From positions 1 through 22,206 of the forward strand of contig CABUCQ010000026.1 of assembly GCA_902490095.1 (NCBI GenBank): a stretch of 22,206 bases of DNA. The letters are read 5' to 3'. The notes below the pieces were generated by a model. That model ran no database searches. It had not been told where the DNA came from and saw only the letters and a program-made list of their open reading frames with translations. This DNA is from an uncultured Collinsella sp. Lineage in GTDB: Bacteria; Actinomycetota; Coriobacteriia; Coriobacteriales; Coriobacteriaceae. This document shows positions 1 through 7,592 of this stretch, piece by piece (the first letter of the stretch is position 1; every line of letters begins with the position of its first letter). A program made the translations under genes and the position numbers.

Positions 1-1
1 C

Positions 2-550
2 GGGGGCCCGCGGGCCGAGGCCGCCGGGGAGGCCGCGGCCGCCTCCACCGCGCCCCCGCCGGCGCTCGTCGAGGCCGAGAACAGGCAGGTCAGGTTCCTG
101 GCCGCCCGGATATCGGAGGCCCTCGACGAGGCCGGGGCCCTCGAGGCCGAGACGGCGGCGCTGCTCGAGGGCGACGAGACCTACGCGTGCCTGCTCACCG
201 TGCCCGGCATCGGCCCGAGGACCGCGGCGCAGCTCGCGGTGTCGGTCGACATCGGGAGGTTCCCGGACCACGACCACCTGGCCTCGTACTGCGGCATAGC
301 CCCGAGGGTGAGGAGCTCCGGCACGTCGGTGAGGTCGGTCAGGGCGTCCAGGCGCGGCGACGCGAGGCTCAAGTCCCTGCTGATCTTCTCGTGCAACAGC
401 CTGGTGAGGTCCTCAGGGCGCTACGGCGAGTACTACCGGGCCTGCAGGGCGCGGGGAATGGGGCACGGGCGGGCGCTCAAGGCCGTCGCGAGGAAGCGGC
501 TCAGGGCGATATACGCCGTGATGCGCGACCGGGTGCCCTACCGGGAGTAG
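2..550 (+). CDS. IS110-family transposase, C-terminal part (5' end outside window)
   Basis: This is the 3' part of a DNA-recombining transposase of the IS110 family. The reading frame is open from the first bases of the window and gives 182 residues before the stop. About 65 residues in, TVPGIGPRTAAQL marks the start of the Transposase_20 (PF02371) domain, followed by the family-typical YCGIAPRVRSSGTS and RRGDARLK segments; the serine-rich SSGTS stretch is where the family's catalytic serine is expected. The N-terminal RuvC-like DEDD domain lies upstream of the window. The segment before the domain is rich in Ala and Glu and looks like the family's helical linker. GC content and codon use are far higher than in the neighbouring genes, suggesting a recent arrival. 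No frameshift is visible in the part shown. The family assignment is firm; whether the whole element is intact cannot be told here. Confidence 0.9.
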   Translation, partial: GGPRAEAAGEAAAASTAPPPALVEAENRQVRFLAARISEALDEAGALEAETAALLEGDETYACLLTVPGIGPRTAAQLAVSVDIGRFPDHDHLASYCGIAPRVRSSGTSVRSVRASRRGDARLKSLLIFSCNSLVRSSGRYGEYYRACRARGMGHGRALKAVARKRLRAIYAVMRDRVPYRE

Positions 551-559
551 CCCCGACGG

Positions 560-565
560 TTGACA
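560..565 (+). promoter_or_regulatory. Perfect -35 hexamer at the IS110 right end (possible junction half-promoter)
   Basis: A consensus TTGACA lies 9 nt after the transposase stop, with no well-spaced -10 box inside the local sequence. In characterised IS110 elements (IS621 type) the right end carries a -35 box that joins a -10 box in the left end when the element circularises, driving the bridge RNA. The position here fits that scheme, but the left end is outside the window, so this is inference. Confidence 0.4.
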
Positions 566-582
566 AAACTATAGGAACACCC

Positions 583-617
583 AATGACTAGTCGTTTAAG
601 AACGTCCCCGATGACTA
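583..617. repeat. Palindromic repeat, right half only (copy A)
   Basis: This stretch matches the loop and right arm of the intact palindrome at 8669-8724 (core GTCGTTTAAGAACGTCCCC, then GATGACTA). The left arm expected upstream, containing GGGGACGTTCTTA, is missing; the IS110 right end stands there instead. The simplest reading is that the IS element inserted near the centre of a full palindrome. Other copies are at 7557, 7902, 7941 and 8669. Confidence 0.75.
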
Positions 618-688
618 TATCTGTGGGCGAACGGGGCACCTGAGCTGGTATCCTTATGCGGTAATGTCTCGATTCGTTAGGATTGCAT

Positions 689-3493
689 GTGAGAACTGCC
701 GCTGTCCTTCGTTCAACTATATATCGTGCCCTGGTCATCGTGCTTACCGCACTTACCGTGCTGGGCGGCGCCATGCCCGCCCCCGTCTATGCCGGCGACT
801 CTGATCAGCAGGTCAAAACGGTCCGCGTTGGCTGGCTCGTCAGCAACAGGGGTTTCCAGGAAGGCACGCCGGGCGAACGCCTCTCGGGCTGGGGTTACGA
901 ATACCTCCAGACGCTTTCGTACTACACGCCCGGCTGGCAATACGAATACGTCAGTGGCACCTTCACCGAGCTCATGGACAAGCTCGAGGCGGGCGTAATC
1001 GACCTGATGCCCAACATCTCCTACTCCGAGGAACGCGCCCAAAAGTTGCTCTTTTCCTCGAATCCCGAGGGCACCGAGCGCTACTACATCTACGCCAGGC
1101 CCGATCGCGACGACCTGGCCAAGGGTGACCCCCAAGCGCTCCAAGGCCTTACCATCGGCTACAACCCCGGCGCTATGCAAACCTTCGTCGGCCAGCAGTG
1201 GCTCGCCAACGAAGGCATCACCTGTACCTATAAAGAAATCAACACCGGTGGCGCCCTCTTTGAGGCGCTTGCAGACGGCGAGGTCGACGCCGTCATCATG
1301 AACGACACCATTTCGTCGCCCGATGCCTCGCCCATGTTCTACGTAGGCTCGAGCGACTACTATTTTGCCGTTCCCAAAAGCCGCCCCGATTTGATGAATG
1401 ACATCAATGCCGCCATGACGGCAATCGCCCGCGTCAACCCGCGCTATAACGACGAAGTCAAATCGAGCTACTCGGCCCAAAACAGCGGCTCATCATCGCT
1501 CACCGGCACCGAGACCTCCTGGCTCAAAGCAAACGGCAACACCATCACGATTGGCTATCTTAAAAACCAACTTCCCTACTGCACGCAAAATGACGACGGC
1601 GAGATGGAAGGGTCGCTCGCCTCGCTTGCAACGACGTTGCGCGACAAGTTTGGCATTACGGTTAAAACAGTCGCGATCTCAAATAACAAGCAAATGGTCA
1701 AAGCCCTTTCCAACGGAACTATCGATGTCGCCCTACCTCTGTTTCGCGACTACTGGCTTGCCGAACAGAAAGGGGTCGTGCAGTCAAACCCGATGGGAAC
1801 GGTTTCCCTGACCGCCATTCACAGCAGCAATAACCTGAACCGCGACCTTAAGAAAATCGCTTGCACGCAGAGCGCGATCGTCAACCGTCTTGAGCTCGAG
1901 AGCCTCTTCCCCGACGCAACGATAACCGAATATCCAAATGGCGGCGAGGCGCTCAAAGCCCTCAATAAGGGGGAGGCAAGTTGCATCATTGTCCCCAGCA
2001 CGCGCTTGGAAACCATCCGCGACACCTATGGCATCGAGGATTTCCAAACACAGGAGCTCACCGACACGGCACAGCTATCGTGTTTGATTTCGCGCGGCAA
2101 GCCCGTGCTGTTGGGAATCATTAATAAGGGCATCGTCAATGCTGGCGAATCGCTCTCTGCAAGCAGTTATTCCCCCACATCGTACTCGGCGCAAGAATCG
2201 GATGCGTTTCGACTTCTCTACCGCAACCGCATCGTCATTGCGGCAGTCGTCATCTGCATTTTGCTCACCGGCATCGTCATCCTTGTCTGGTCGCTTCACC
2301 GCGCGCAGAAAGAACAGCAGAAAGCCGATGCCGCCAACGCCGCTAAGACGGCATTCCTCACGCGCATGAGCCACGACATCCGTACGCCACTCAACGGCAT
2401 CCTGGGTCTTATCGAAATTGAGGAATTGAAAGACGGCGACATGCAGGCCGCCCGCGAAAGCCGCGCCAAGGCGCGTGTTGCCGCCAATCACCTACTCTCG
2501 CTGATCAACGACATCCTCGAGATGGGCAAAATCGAAGACCGCAAGCTAACTCTGGAACATGCGCCTTTTAACCTCAAAGAGCTCTGTGACGATACGCTGG
2601 TGCTGTGCAAGCTCCGCGCATCCGATAACGGCATCACAATGCAGGACAATAGTCTGCCGTACGCCACGGGGCCATACATGATCGGCAGTCCCACCCATAT
2701 CCGACAGATCATAATCAACCTGTTAGACAACAGCATTAAGTACAACAAGCGCGGCGGCTCCGTCACCTTTAGTTCAAAGACCAAGCCACTCGATGATGGG
2801 CGCGCGCTCTTTTGCTTTAGCGTTTCGGATACCGGCATTGGCATGGCTCCCGAGTTTTTAAAGCATATCTATGAACCGTTTGCCCAAGAAGGTGACGATG
2901 CGCGCAGCAAGTTCCAAGGAACCGGCATGGGCATGCCAATCGTCAAGTCGCTTATTGAACTGATGGGCGGTACGATTGAGATTTCGAGTGAGGTTGGCGT
3001 GGGGAGTACGTTCAACGTCCAGATTCCGCTCGATATCGACAAGAACCCTCAGGCGCGGGCAGATACGGTCGAGGGGGTGCTCGACTGCTCGCTCGCCGAC
3101 ATGAACGTGTTGCTCGCCGAAGACAACGAATTGAATGCCGAGATTGCCCAGACGCTGCTAGAATCCGAGGGCGTCGTGGTCACCCGCGCCGCCAATGGCA
3201 ACGAAGTCGTCGATCTGTACCTGTCACATCCCGCCGGCAGCTTCGATGCGATTCTGATGGACATCATGATGCCGGGCATGGACGGCTATGAGGCAACCCG
3301 CGCGATTCGTCTGAGCGAGAAGGTCGATGCAGCCGATATCCCCATCATCGCGCTCACCGCCAACGCCTTTGCCGAGGACGCCAAGGCGGCACACGATGCC
3401 GGCATGAACGCCCATCTGTCCAAACCGCTCGACTTTAACAAGCTCAAAAACATACTCGCCCGCATCAAGAAAAACGGATCCGTTTCGCTATAG
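689..3493 (+). CDS. Hybrid sensor histidine kinase with two extracytoplasmic solute-binding domains (BvgS/EvgS-like)
   Basis: This membrane-bound sensor kinase of about 934 residues should sense a small ligand outside the membrane. The order is: signal peptide (residues 1 to about 32, ending PVYA); two SBP_bac_3 (PF00497-type) domains at about 43-256 and 277-484; one membrane helix at about 514-538; HisKA with SHDIRTPLNG (phospho-acceptor His562); HATPase with NLLDNSIKY, DTGIGM and GTGMGM; and a receiver domain from about 805 with the acceptor Asp858 in LMDIMMPGMDG. No Hpt domain follows, unlike in BvgS and EvgS, so phosphate must be relayed in trans or the receiver is autoregulatory. GTG at 689 is preferred because TAGGA lies 7 nt upstream; an in-frame TTG at 683 has no usable ribosome site. 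No DNA-binding response regulator is adjacent. A NimA-like gene follows 42 nt downstream on the same strand. Confidence 0.9.
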   Translation: MRTAAVLRSTIYRALVIVLTALTVLGGAMPAPVYAGDSDQQVKTVRVGWLVSNRGFQEGTPGERLSGWGYEYLQTLSYYTPGWQYEYVSGTFTELMDKLEAGVIDLMPNISYSEERAQKLLFSSNPEGTERYYIYARPDRDDLAKGDPQALQGLTIGYNPGAMQTFVGQQWLANEGITCTYKEINTGGALFEALADGEVDAVIMNDTISSPDASPMFYVGSSDYYFAVPKSRPDLMNDINAAMTAIARVNPRYNDEVKSSYSAQNSGSSSLTGTETSWLKANGNTITIGYLKNQLPYCTQNDDGEMEGSLASLATTLRDKFGITVKTVAISNNKQMVKALSNGTIDVALPLFRDYWLAEQKGVVQSNPMGTVSLTAIHSSNNLNRDLKKIACTQSAIVNRLELESLFPDATITEYPNGGEALKALNKGEASCIIVPSTRLETIRDTYGIEDFQTQELTDTAQLSCLISRGKPVLLGIINKGIVNAGESLSASSYSPTSYSAQESDAFRLLYRNRIVIAAVVICILLTGIVILVWSLHRAQKEQQKADAANAAKTAFLTRMSHDIRTPLNGILGLIEIEELKDGDMQAARESRAKARVAANHLLSLINDILEMGKIEDRKLTLEHAPFNLKELCDDTLVLCKLRASDNGITMQDNSLPYATGPYMIGSPTHIRQIIINLLDNSIKYNKRGGSVTFSSKTKPLDDGRALFCFSVSDTGIGMAPEFLKHIYEPFAQEGDDARSKFQGTGMGMPIVKSLIELMGGTIEISSEVGVGSTFNVQIPLDIDKNPQARADTVEGVLDCSLADMNVLLAEDNELNAEIAQTLLESEGVVVTRAANGNEVVDLYLSHPAGSFDAILMDIMMPGMDGYEATRAIRLSEKVDAADIPIIALTANAFAEDAKAAHDAGMNAHLSKPLDFNKLKNILARIKKNGSVSL

Positions 3494-3535
3494 TTTGTGC
3501 TCAACCACCACGCACGACCAGAAAGGAAACCAACG

Positions 3536-4015
3536 ATGTTTAGGCCCTTACGTCGAAAGAAACGCGCCATCACTGACGAGGAAGCGCGCGAACTGCTCGC
3601 TACCTGCAAGCGCGGCGTCTTTGCCGTCAACGGCGACGATGGCTACCCGTACGCCATTCCCGTCAACTACTTCTTTGACGCCGAGCACGACAAGATTTAT
3701 TTCCATGGCGCCAAGGCTGGCCACAAGGTCGACGCACTCAAGCGCGATGACAAGGTCTGCTTTACCGTTTACGGCAACGAGTGGTACCAGGACGGTGACT
3801 GGGCTCCCTACGTTATGAGTACCGTGGTCTTTGGCCGTTGTCGCCTGGCGAATGACACCCCCGCGTTTATCGAGGACAAAGTCCGCCAGCTCGCGCTTAA
3901 GTACTACCCTTCTGCCGAGGAAGTCGAAGAGGAAATCGCCAAAGACATCAAGGGCGTCCAGCTCTACGAGATTACGATTGAGCATCTTTGCGGCAAGCAG
4001 ATTCAAGAAAAGTAA
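3536..4015 (+). CDS. Pyridoxamine 5'-phosphate oxidase-fold flavoprotein, NimA-like
   Basis: This predicted cytoplasmic split-barrel protein of 159 residues belongs to the Pyridox_ox_2 / NimA-like group (PF12900), whose members bind FMN or a related cofactor; some reduce 5-nitroimidazoles. The start opens with a basic stretch (FRPLRRKKR), then KRGVFAVNGDDGYPYAIPVN and KIYFHGAKAGHKVDALK, the family's signature strands, with the KVCFTVYG barrel strand behind. The ATG at 3536 is chosen because GAAAGGA lies 8 nt upstream; an in-frame ATG at 3497 has no such site. The gene begins 42 nt after the sensor kinase and probably shares its transcript. Nitroreduction cannot be claimed from sequence, since many relatives have unknown substrates. 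Confidence 0.85.
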   Translation: MFRPLRRKKRAITDEEARELLATCKRGVFAVNGDDGYPYAIPVNYFFDAEHDKIYFHGAKAGHKVDALKRDDKVCFTVYGNEWYQDGDWAPYVMSTVVFGRCRLANDTPAFIEDKVRQLALKYYPSAEEVEEEIAKDIKGVQLYEITIEHLCGKQIQEK

Positions 4016-4057
4016 GCCTCTCAGCAGGTCTGCGCCCAATTGCTACAGATGCTTTAC

Positions 4058-4099
4058 CATGTGGGGCCTTCTAGCCAACTTGGCAGAAGGCCCCACATG
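4058..4099. terminator. Strong hairpin between convergent genes, probable bidirectional terminator
   Basis: A perfect 15-bp inverted repeat (CATGTGGGGCCTTCT and its complement at 4085-4099) encloses a short inner stem GCCA/TGGC. It lies between the stop of the NimA-like gene and the stop of the convergent PLP-enzyme gene. No clear T-tract follows on either strand, so it may work as a 3'-end stabiliser rather than a classical intrinsic terminator. Confidence 0.6.
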
Positions 4100-4109
4100 C
4101 AGCGCACGC

Positions 4110-5324
4110 TTACCGTGCATTAAAAACGTAGCGGTCCAGGCGGTCGCACGCTTCCCTCACGCGCGAAAGCGGCAGCGCCAGATTCACGCGAATGTGGCAG
4201 GGCCCGTGGAACGGGCGGCCGTCCTGATACCCCACGCCCACGCGCGCCCCCTCGTCGAGCAACCACTGAATATCGCGGCCATGCTCGCGGCACCACTCGG
4301 TGCAGTCCAGAAACACCATGTACGTGCCCTGCGGACGCGAAAACGCGACGCCCTTCCAGTGCTTTTCTGCATACGTGCAGAAGTACTCGATATTGCCGGC
4401 AAGCACCTGGTTGAGCTCATCAACCCACTCATAGCCCTGCGGCTGGTAGGCACCGATAAGCGCATGCATGGAGAGGACGTTCATCTCGTTGTAGTGGGTC
4501 TTGTTGGACACGGCGCACACGCGGTCGCGCAGCGTCTCGTTGTAGATGATGTGGTAGCTGCCGACCAGGCCCGCCAGGTTGAACGTCTTGCTGGGCGCGT
4601 AGAGGGCAACCGTGCGCATGCGAGCATCCTCGCTCACCGACTGCGTCGGGATGTGCTTGTGTCCCGGCAGGATGATATCGGACCAAATCTCGTCCGAGAT
4701 CACCACGCAATCGTGCTGGCGATAGATGTCCATGGCGCGCTCGATCTCGTCGCGCTCCCATACGCGGCCGCAGGGATTGTGCGGCGAGCAGAACACCGCG
4801 GCATGGATGTAGTTTTGGGCGAGCTTGCGCTCCATGTCCTCAAAGTCCATGCGCCACACGCCCTGGTCGTCGAGCTTAAGCGGGCTGTGGACAATACGAT
4901 AGCCCGCGGCCTCGATGGACTTGGTAAAGCCGATGTAGGTAGGGCTGTGGACTAGCACCGCATCACCTGGCTGGACATACGCGCGTAGCGTCGACACGAC
5001 ACCGCCCAGCACGCCGTTTTCGTAGCCGATATGCTCCGGCGCCAAGTCCTCAACGCCGTTGCGACGGCTCTGCCATTCGATGATGCGGTCGAAGTACTCG
5101 GGACGCGGATTGAAGTAGCCAAACATGGGGTGCTGAGCGCGCTTGATGATGTACTCCTGAACCGTGGGCACCGTGGCGAAGTTCATGTCGGCCACCCACA
5201 TGGGAATGCGGTCGAAGCCCTCGTCGGGTGCGTTCGGAGCCATACCGGGGATCTCGCCCCAAGAGTCAACGGCGATGGCATCCATGCCGTGGCGGTCGAT
5301 AAGCGAGCTAAAGTCGTATTTCAT
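4110..5324 (-). CDS. MalY/PatB-family PLP-dependent C-S lyase / aminotransferase
   Basis: This cytoplasmic fold-type I PLP enzyme has 404 residues, normal for the family. Members of the MalY/PatB group cleave cystathionine or cysteine (cystathionine beta-lyase, cysteine desulfhydrase) and some act as aminotransferases. Visible motifs are PMWVADMNF near residue 45, Tyr130 in SPTYIGF, SPHNPCGRVW (Asn183), SDEIWSD (Asp211, which contacts the PLP ring nitrogen) and the Schiff-base lysine Lys246 in YAPSKTFNLAGL. The start ATG has GGGAGCT just upstream on the minus strand. The gene is convergent with the NimA-like gene and lies 112 nt downstream of trmO on the same strand, so it may have its own promoter. 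The exact substrate is not decidable from sequence; C-S lyase is favoured by the PMWVADMNF signature. Confidence 0.9.
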   Translation of the reverse strand: MKYDFSSLIDRHGMDAIAVDSWGEIPGMAPNAPDEGFDRIPMWVADMNFATVPTVQEYIIKRAQHPMFGYFNPRPEYFDRIIEWQSRRNGVEDLAPEHIGYENGVLGGVVSTLRAYVQPGDAVLVHSPTYIGFTKSIEAAGYRIVHSPLKLDDQGVWRMDFEDMERKLAQNYIHAAVFCSPHNPCGRVWERDEIERAMDIYRQHDCVVISDEIWSDIILPGHKHIPTQSVSEDARMRTVALYAPSKTFNLAGLVGSYHIIYNETLRDRVCAVSNKTHYNEMNVLSMHALIGAYQPQGYEWVDELNQVLAGNIEYFCTYAEKHWKGVAFSRPQGTYMVFLDCTEWCREHGRDIQWLLDEGARVGVGYQDGRPFHGPCHIRVNLALPLSRVREACDRLDRYVFNAR

Positions 5325-5436
5325 GCTGAGCTCCCATGCAAAGCGGACTATTTTGGTAGGCGTTATTGTCCACCAGCATGGGCGATTTTGACATGGGGTT
5401 TGGCGCTTAATTTGACGGGTTCAGACGAATGGCTGG

Positions 5437-6183
5437 TTAGTCTTGCGCGTCGTTGACGGCGACTACGGTTAGCTGGGTTTTATCGACCGTAAAAGATATG
5501 TCGAGCCCAGCATAAGCTAAGTGGTAAACGCGGTTTGGCTCGTGCTTGCTGCCCGCGCGGCGCGGATCTTGGCAAAGGACCTCGACCAAGCCGGGGAGCT
5601 TTGCGGGCGGGACCATATCCTGCAGCGCTTGTGGAAACTCAACATCGAGCTCTTGCCACGGAGCACCCTCAATCCAGCCGCCGGTCGCATCCGGGTGGCA
5701 GTCCGCAAACGGGATGTAGGGCTTGATATCGTAGATGGGCGTGCCGTCGCGCAGATCGGCCCCCAGCACATGGATGATGGGGCCGTCGTCGGTAAGCTCC
5801 ACGCGGTCGAGCTTAACGCAGGTGAGCCCGATGGGATTAGGGCGAAACGGACTGCGCGTGGCAAAGACACCCACGCGCTCGGCTCCGCCCAGACGCGGCG
5901 GGCGCACGGTCTTCGACCACTTGACGTTGGTGCCAGACCTGTCCTGCGACTTGGCATCGGCAGCTATGTCGTTTGCCGTGCCGCCGGGCGTTCCGTTTTC
6001 GAAGCGCCACAACAGCCATAGGTGAGAGAAGGAGTCCAGGCCCTCAACCGCTGCATTGGAGGCAAATTCCGGCTCAAAGACGATGTGTCCCTGCAGATGA
6101 GGCGCCAAAAAGCTGTTGCGCGGAATGCCGAACTTCTGCGGCAGGTCGGTATGTATGTGTGCGATAGGTTCCATGCCGGTCAT
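5437..6183 (-). CDS. trmO: tRNA (N6-threonylcarbamoyladenosine37-N6)-methyltransferase TrmO
   Basis: TrmO (TsaA/YaeB family) transfers a methyl group from S-adenosylmethionine to t6A37 of tRNA(Thr). The 248-residue protein carries the family landmarks in order: PIAHIHTD and KFGIPRN at the N terminus, GLDSFSHLWLLWRF, the cofactor-binding ATRSPFRPNPIGLT, DLRDGTPIYDIKPYIP, and QDPRRA near the C terminus, followed by an extra strand-rich tail. Two start codons are possible, at 6183 and 6174, and neither has a convincing ribosome site, so the first three residues are uncertain. It is divergent from the regulator gene at 6316; the 132-nt gap between them holds a small inverted repeat and a promoter-like pair. 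Confidence 0.92.
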   Translation of the reverse strand: MTGMEPIAHIHTDLPQKFGIPRNSFLAPHLQGHIVFEPEFASNAAVEGLDSFSHLWLLWRFENGTPGGTANDIAADAKSQDRSGTNVKWSKTVRPPRLGGAERVGVFATRSPFRPNPIGLTCVKLDRVELTDDGPIIHVLGADLRDGTPIYDIKPYIPFADCHPDATGGWIEGAPWQELDVEFPQALQDMVPPAKLPGLVEVLCQDPRRAGSKHEPNRVYHLAYAGLDISFTVDKTQLTVVAVNDAQD

Positions 6184-6241
6184 TGTACGGCATGGAGGCG
6201 TGGGGCGTTGCGCGCAATTCTTCGCCGCGGTCCCCCGTCAT

Positions 6242-6285
6242 GCAACCAACGGTTGCTTGGAAGGGCGCCTGCCGCCGCGTATGCT
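6242..6285 (+). promoter_or_regulatory. Candidate promoter and operator of the XRE/TipAS regulator gene
   Basis: An inverted repeat GCAACC-AAC-GGTTGC (6242-6256) directly precedes a promoter-like pair: TTGGAA (6257-6262), 17 nt, TATGCT (6280-6285). The start codon follows 30 nt later. A site touching the upstream edge of -35 suits an activator or autoregulator; the gene's own product carries an XRE DNA-binding domain. Boxes match consensus at 4 of 6 positions each, so this is a reasonable but unproven call. Confidence 0.4.
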
Positions 6286-6315
6286 TAAGCCATCAACCAG
6301 CAGAAAGGAGCCGCT

Positions 6316-7143
6316 ATGGCCTTTGCAGAAAAGCTCATTGCCATCCGTCGCGCCCATCATCTTACCCAAGAGCAGCTCGCCGCCAAACTCTTTGTCACGC
6401 GCCAAGCCGTCAGCCGTTGGGAGCGCGACGAGGTCACCCCGGGCATCGACATGATGAAGCTCATCGCCGCTGTGACCGGCGAGCCCCTGTCTCATCTGCT
6501 CGAAATGCCCGAGCGCTATTGCCAGAGCTGCGGCATGATACTCACGCCCGACGACTGCGGCACCGATGCCACGGGCGCCGCGACCGACCATTACTGCAAG
6601 TGGTGCTACGACCACGGCCAGTACACCTACGACACCACGATGGAGGCAATGATCGAGGACTGTGCCCCGCGCCTGGCGCAAAACACCGGCATGTCACTCG
6701 ACGAAGCCGTCTCGCTCATGGGCGCCGTCCTGCCGCAACTGGAGCGCTGGCGCACCGTGCAGGAAAACGAGGAACGCTACGGCGCCGAGGCTCGGGCGCG
6801 CTATGGCGATGAGGCTATCGATGCAGCAAACGAAGCGCTGCTGGACATGGATCCTCAGACATGGAACGACATGAAGGAACTTGAACGCGCTATTTTGGGT
6901 CAGCTCTCGATTGCCATGGGCGACGGCGATGCGGATGGAAGCGAGGCTCGCAAGCTCGTCGCGATGCATCGTCGTTGGATTGGTCTCAACTGGGGACGCG
7001 AACCCCAGAACGAAGCGTACCTGGGCCTCGCCCACGACTATCTTGCCGACCAGCGCTTTATTGACTACTACGACAAGCCCTGCGGCGCCGGAGCCACGGC
7101 GTTTCTGGTACAGGCCATCGAGTCGTCGCTGGCCCGCGCATAG
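6316..7143 (+). CDS. XRE-family regulator fused to a zinc ribbon and a TipAS-like drug-recognition domain
   Basis: This 275-residue cytoplasmic protein shows three modules. Residues 5-60 form an XRE helix-turn-helix (LTQEQLAAKLFVTRQAVSRW). Residues 68-118 match the Zn_ribbon_2 family (PF12674): CQSCGM at 69-74, then Cys81 and HYCKWCYDHGQYTYD with Cys94 and Cys97. Residues about 155-272 resemble the TipAS domain (PF07739), with LVAMHRRWIGLNW, YLADQRFIDYYD and the closing GATAFLVQAIESSL. In TipA the TipAS domain traps thiopeptide antibiotics behind a MerR domain; here the DNA-binding part is XRE instead. The start has a strong AAAGGAG site. A glutaredoxin gene follows after 51 nt, probably on the same transcript. 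The ligand is unknown; drug, peptide or metal sensing are all possible. Confidence 0.85.
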   Translation: MAFAEKLIAIRRAHHLTQEQLAAKLFVTRQAVSRWERDEVTPGIDMMKLIAAVTGEPLSHLLEMPERYCQSCGMILTPDDCGTDATGAATDHYCKWCYDHGQYTYDTTMEAMIEDCAPRLAQNTGMSLDEAVSLMGAVLPQLERWRTVQENEERYGAEARARYGDEAIDAANEALLDMDPQTWNDMKELERAILGQLSIAMGDGDADGSEARKLVAMHRRWIGLNWGREPQNEAYLGLAHDYLADQRFIDYYDKPCGAGATAFLVQAIESSLARA

Positions 7144-7194
7144 ATTGCGGCGGCTTTGGGTATTTCAATCGAAACCGCAACCGATTGGAGACCT

Positions 7195-7440
7195 ATGGCT
7201 ACTAATCATGAGCTCGTGCTCTACGTTATGACCGGCTGCCCGTATTGCATAAAGGTCAAGCGCTTTTTGGCCGATAACGGCGTGACCATTCCCGAGCGCG
7301 ATATCTCGACCGACCCCGTTGCCGAGCAGACGCTCATCGCCGTCGGCGGAAAACGCCAGGTTCCCTGCCTGTTCATCGACGGCAAGCCACTCTACGAATC
7401 GAGCGACATCATCGCATGGGTACAGAAGAACCTGCTCTAG
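7195..7440 (+). CDS. Glutaredoxin-like protein (CPYC)
   Basis: This small cytoplasmic thioredoxin-fold protein of 81 residues reduces disulfides or glutathionylated/thiolated proteins. The redox motif TGCPYCIK places the cysteines at 15 and 18, the cis-proline is Pro57 in RQVPCLF, and the end LYESSDIIAWVQKN is typical of glutaredoxins. The ATG at 7195 has TTGGAG about 6 nt upstream and is preferred over an in-frame ATG at 7156, which would add a stretch unlike the family. It follows the XRE/TipAS gene closely and ends before a terminator-like hairpin at 7488. Whether it pairs with glutathione or another thiol in this organism is not visible. Confidence 0.88.
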   Translation: MATNHELVLYVMTGCPYCIKVKRFLADNGVTIPERDISTDPVAEQTLIAVGGKRQVPCLFIDGKPLYESSDIIAWVQKNLL

Positions 7441-7487
7441 CACGCGCATCCCGTCCGTCCAAGGCCCCACCCCATACGGCCTAAGCA

Positions 7488-7549
7488 TGTACACCAGCAT
7501 CCAAAGTCGACATTTTTCGACATCTTTGGATGCTGGTGTACAGTTTTTT
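7488..7549 (+). terminator. Hairpin repeat with T-tract downstream of the glutaredoxin gene (copy 1)
   Basis: A 19-bp perfect stem (7488-7506 with 7524-7542) encloses a loop containing TCGACATTTTTCGACAT and is followed by GTTTTTT. This fits an intrinsic terminator for the regulator-glutaredoxin transcript. A second copy at 8590-8650 has the same loop, with an A-T pair changed to G-C and one G-C changed to G-T, so pairing is kept. Confidence 0.8.
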
Positions 7550-7556
7550 GCAGAGG

Positions 7557-7592
7557 TAGTCATTGGGGACGTTCTTAAATGACTAGTTGTTT
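7557..7592. repeat. Palindromic repeat, left half (copy B)
   Basis: The left arm TAGTCATTGGGGACGTTCTT and the central AATGACTAGTTGTTT match the intact copy at 8669. The right arm is absent; the sequence diverges after about 7592. It lies 7 nt after the T-tract of the hairpin at 7488, the same order as seen for the second hairpin and palindrome pair. Confidence 0.7.

Noticed and set aside
713..1480. Minus-strand frame of 255 residues
   Set aside because: Antisense to the first solute-binding domain of the sensor kinase; repetitive Gly/Val/Asp composition typical of shadows.
3831..4955. Long plus-strand frame of 374 residues
   Set aside because: Its main part is antisense to the PLP-enzyme gene, which has clear catalytic motifs; the frame has low-complexity, Arg/Ala/Val-rich shadow composition and no ribosome site.
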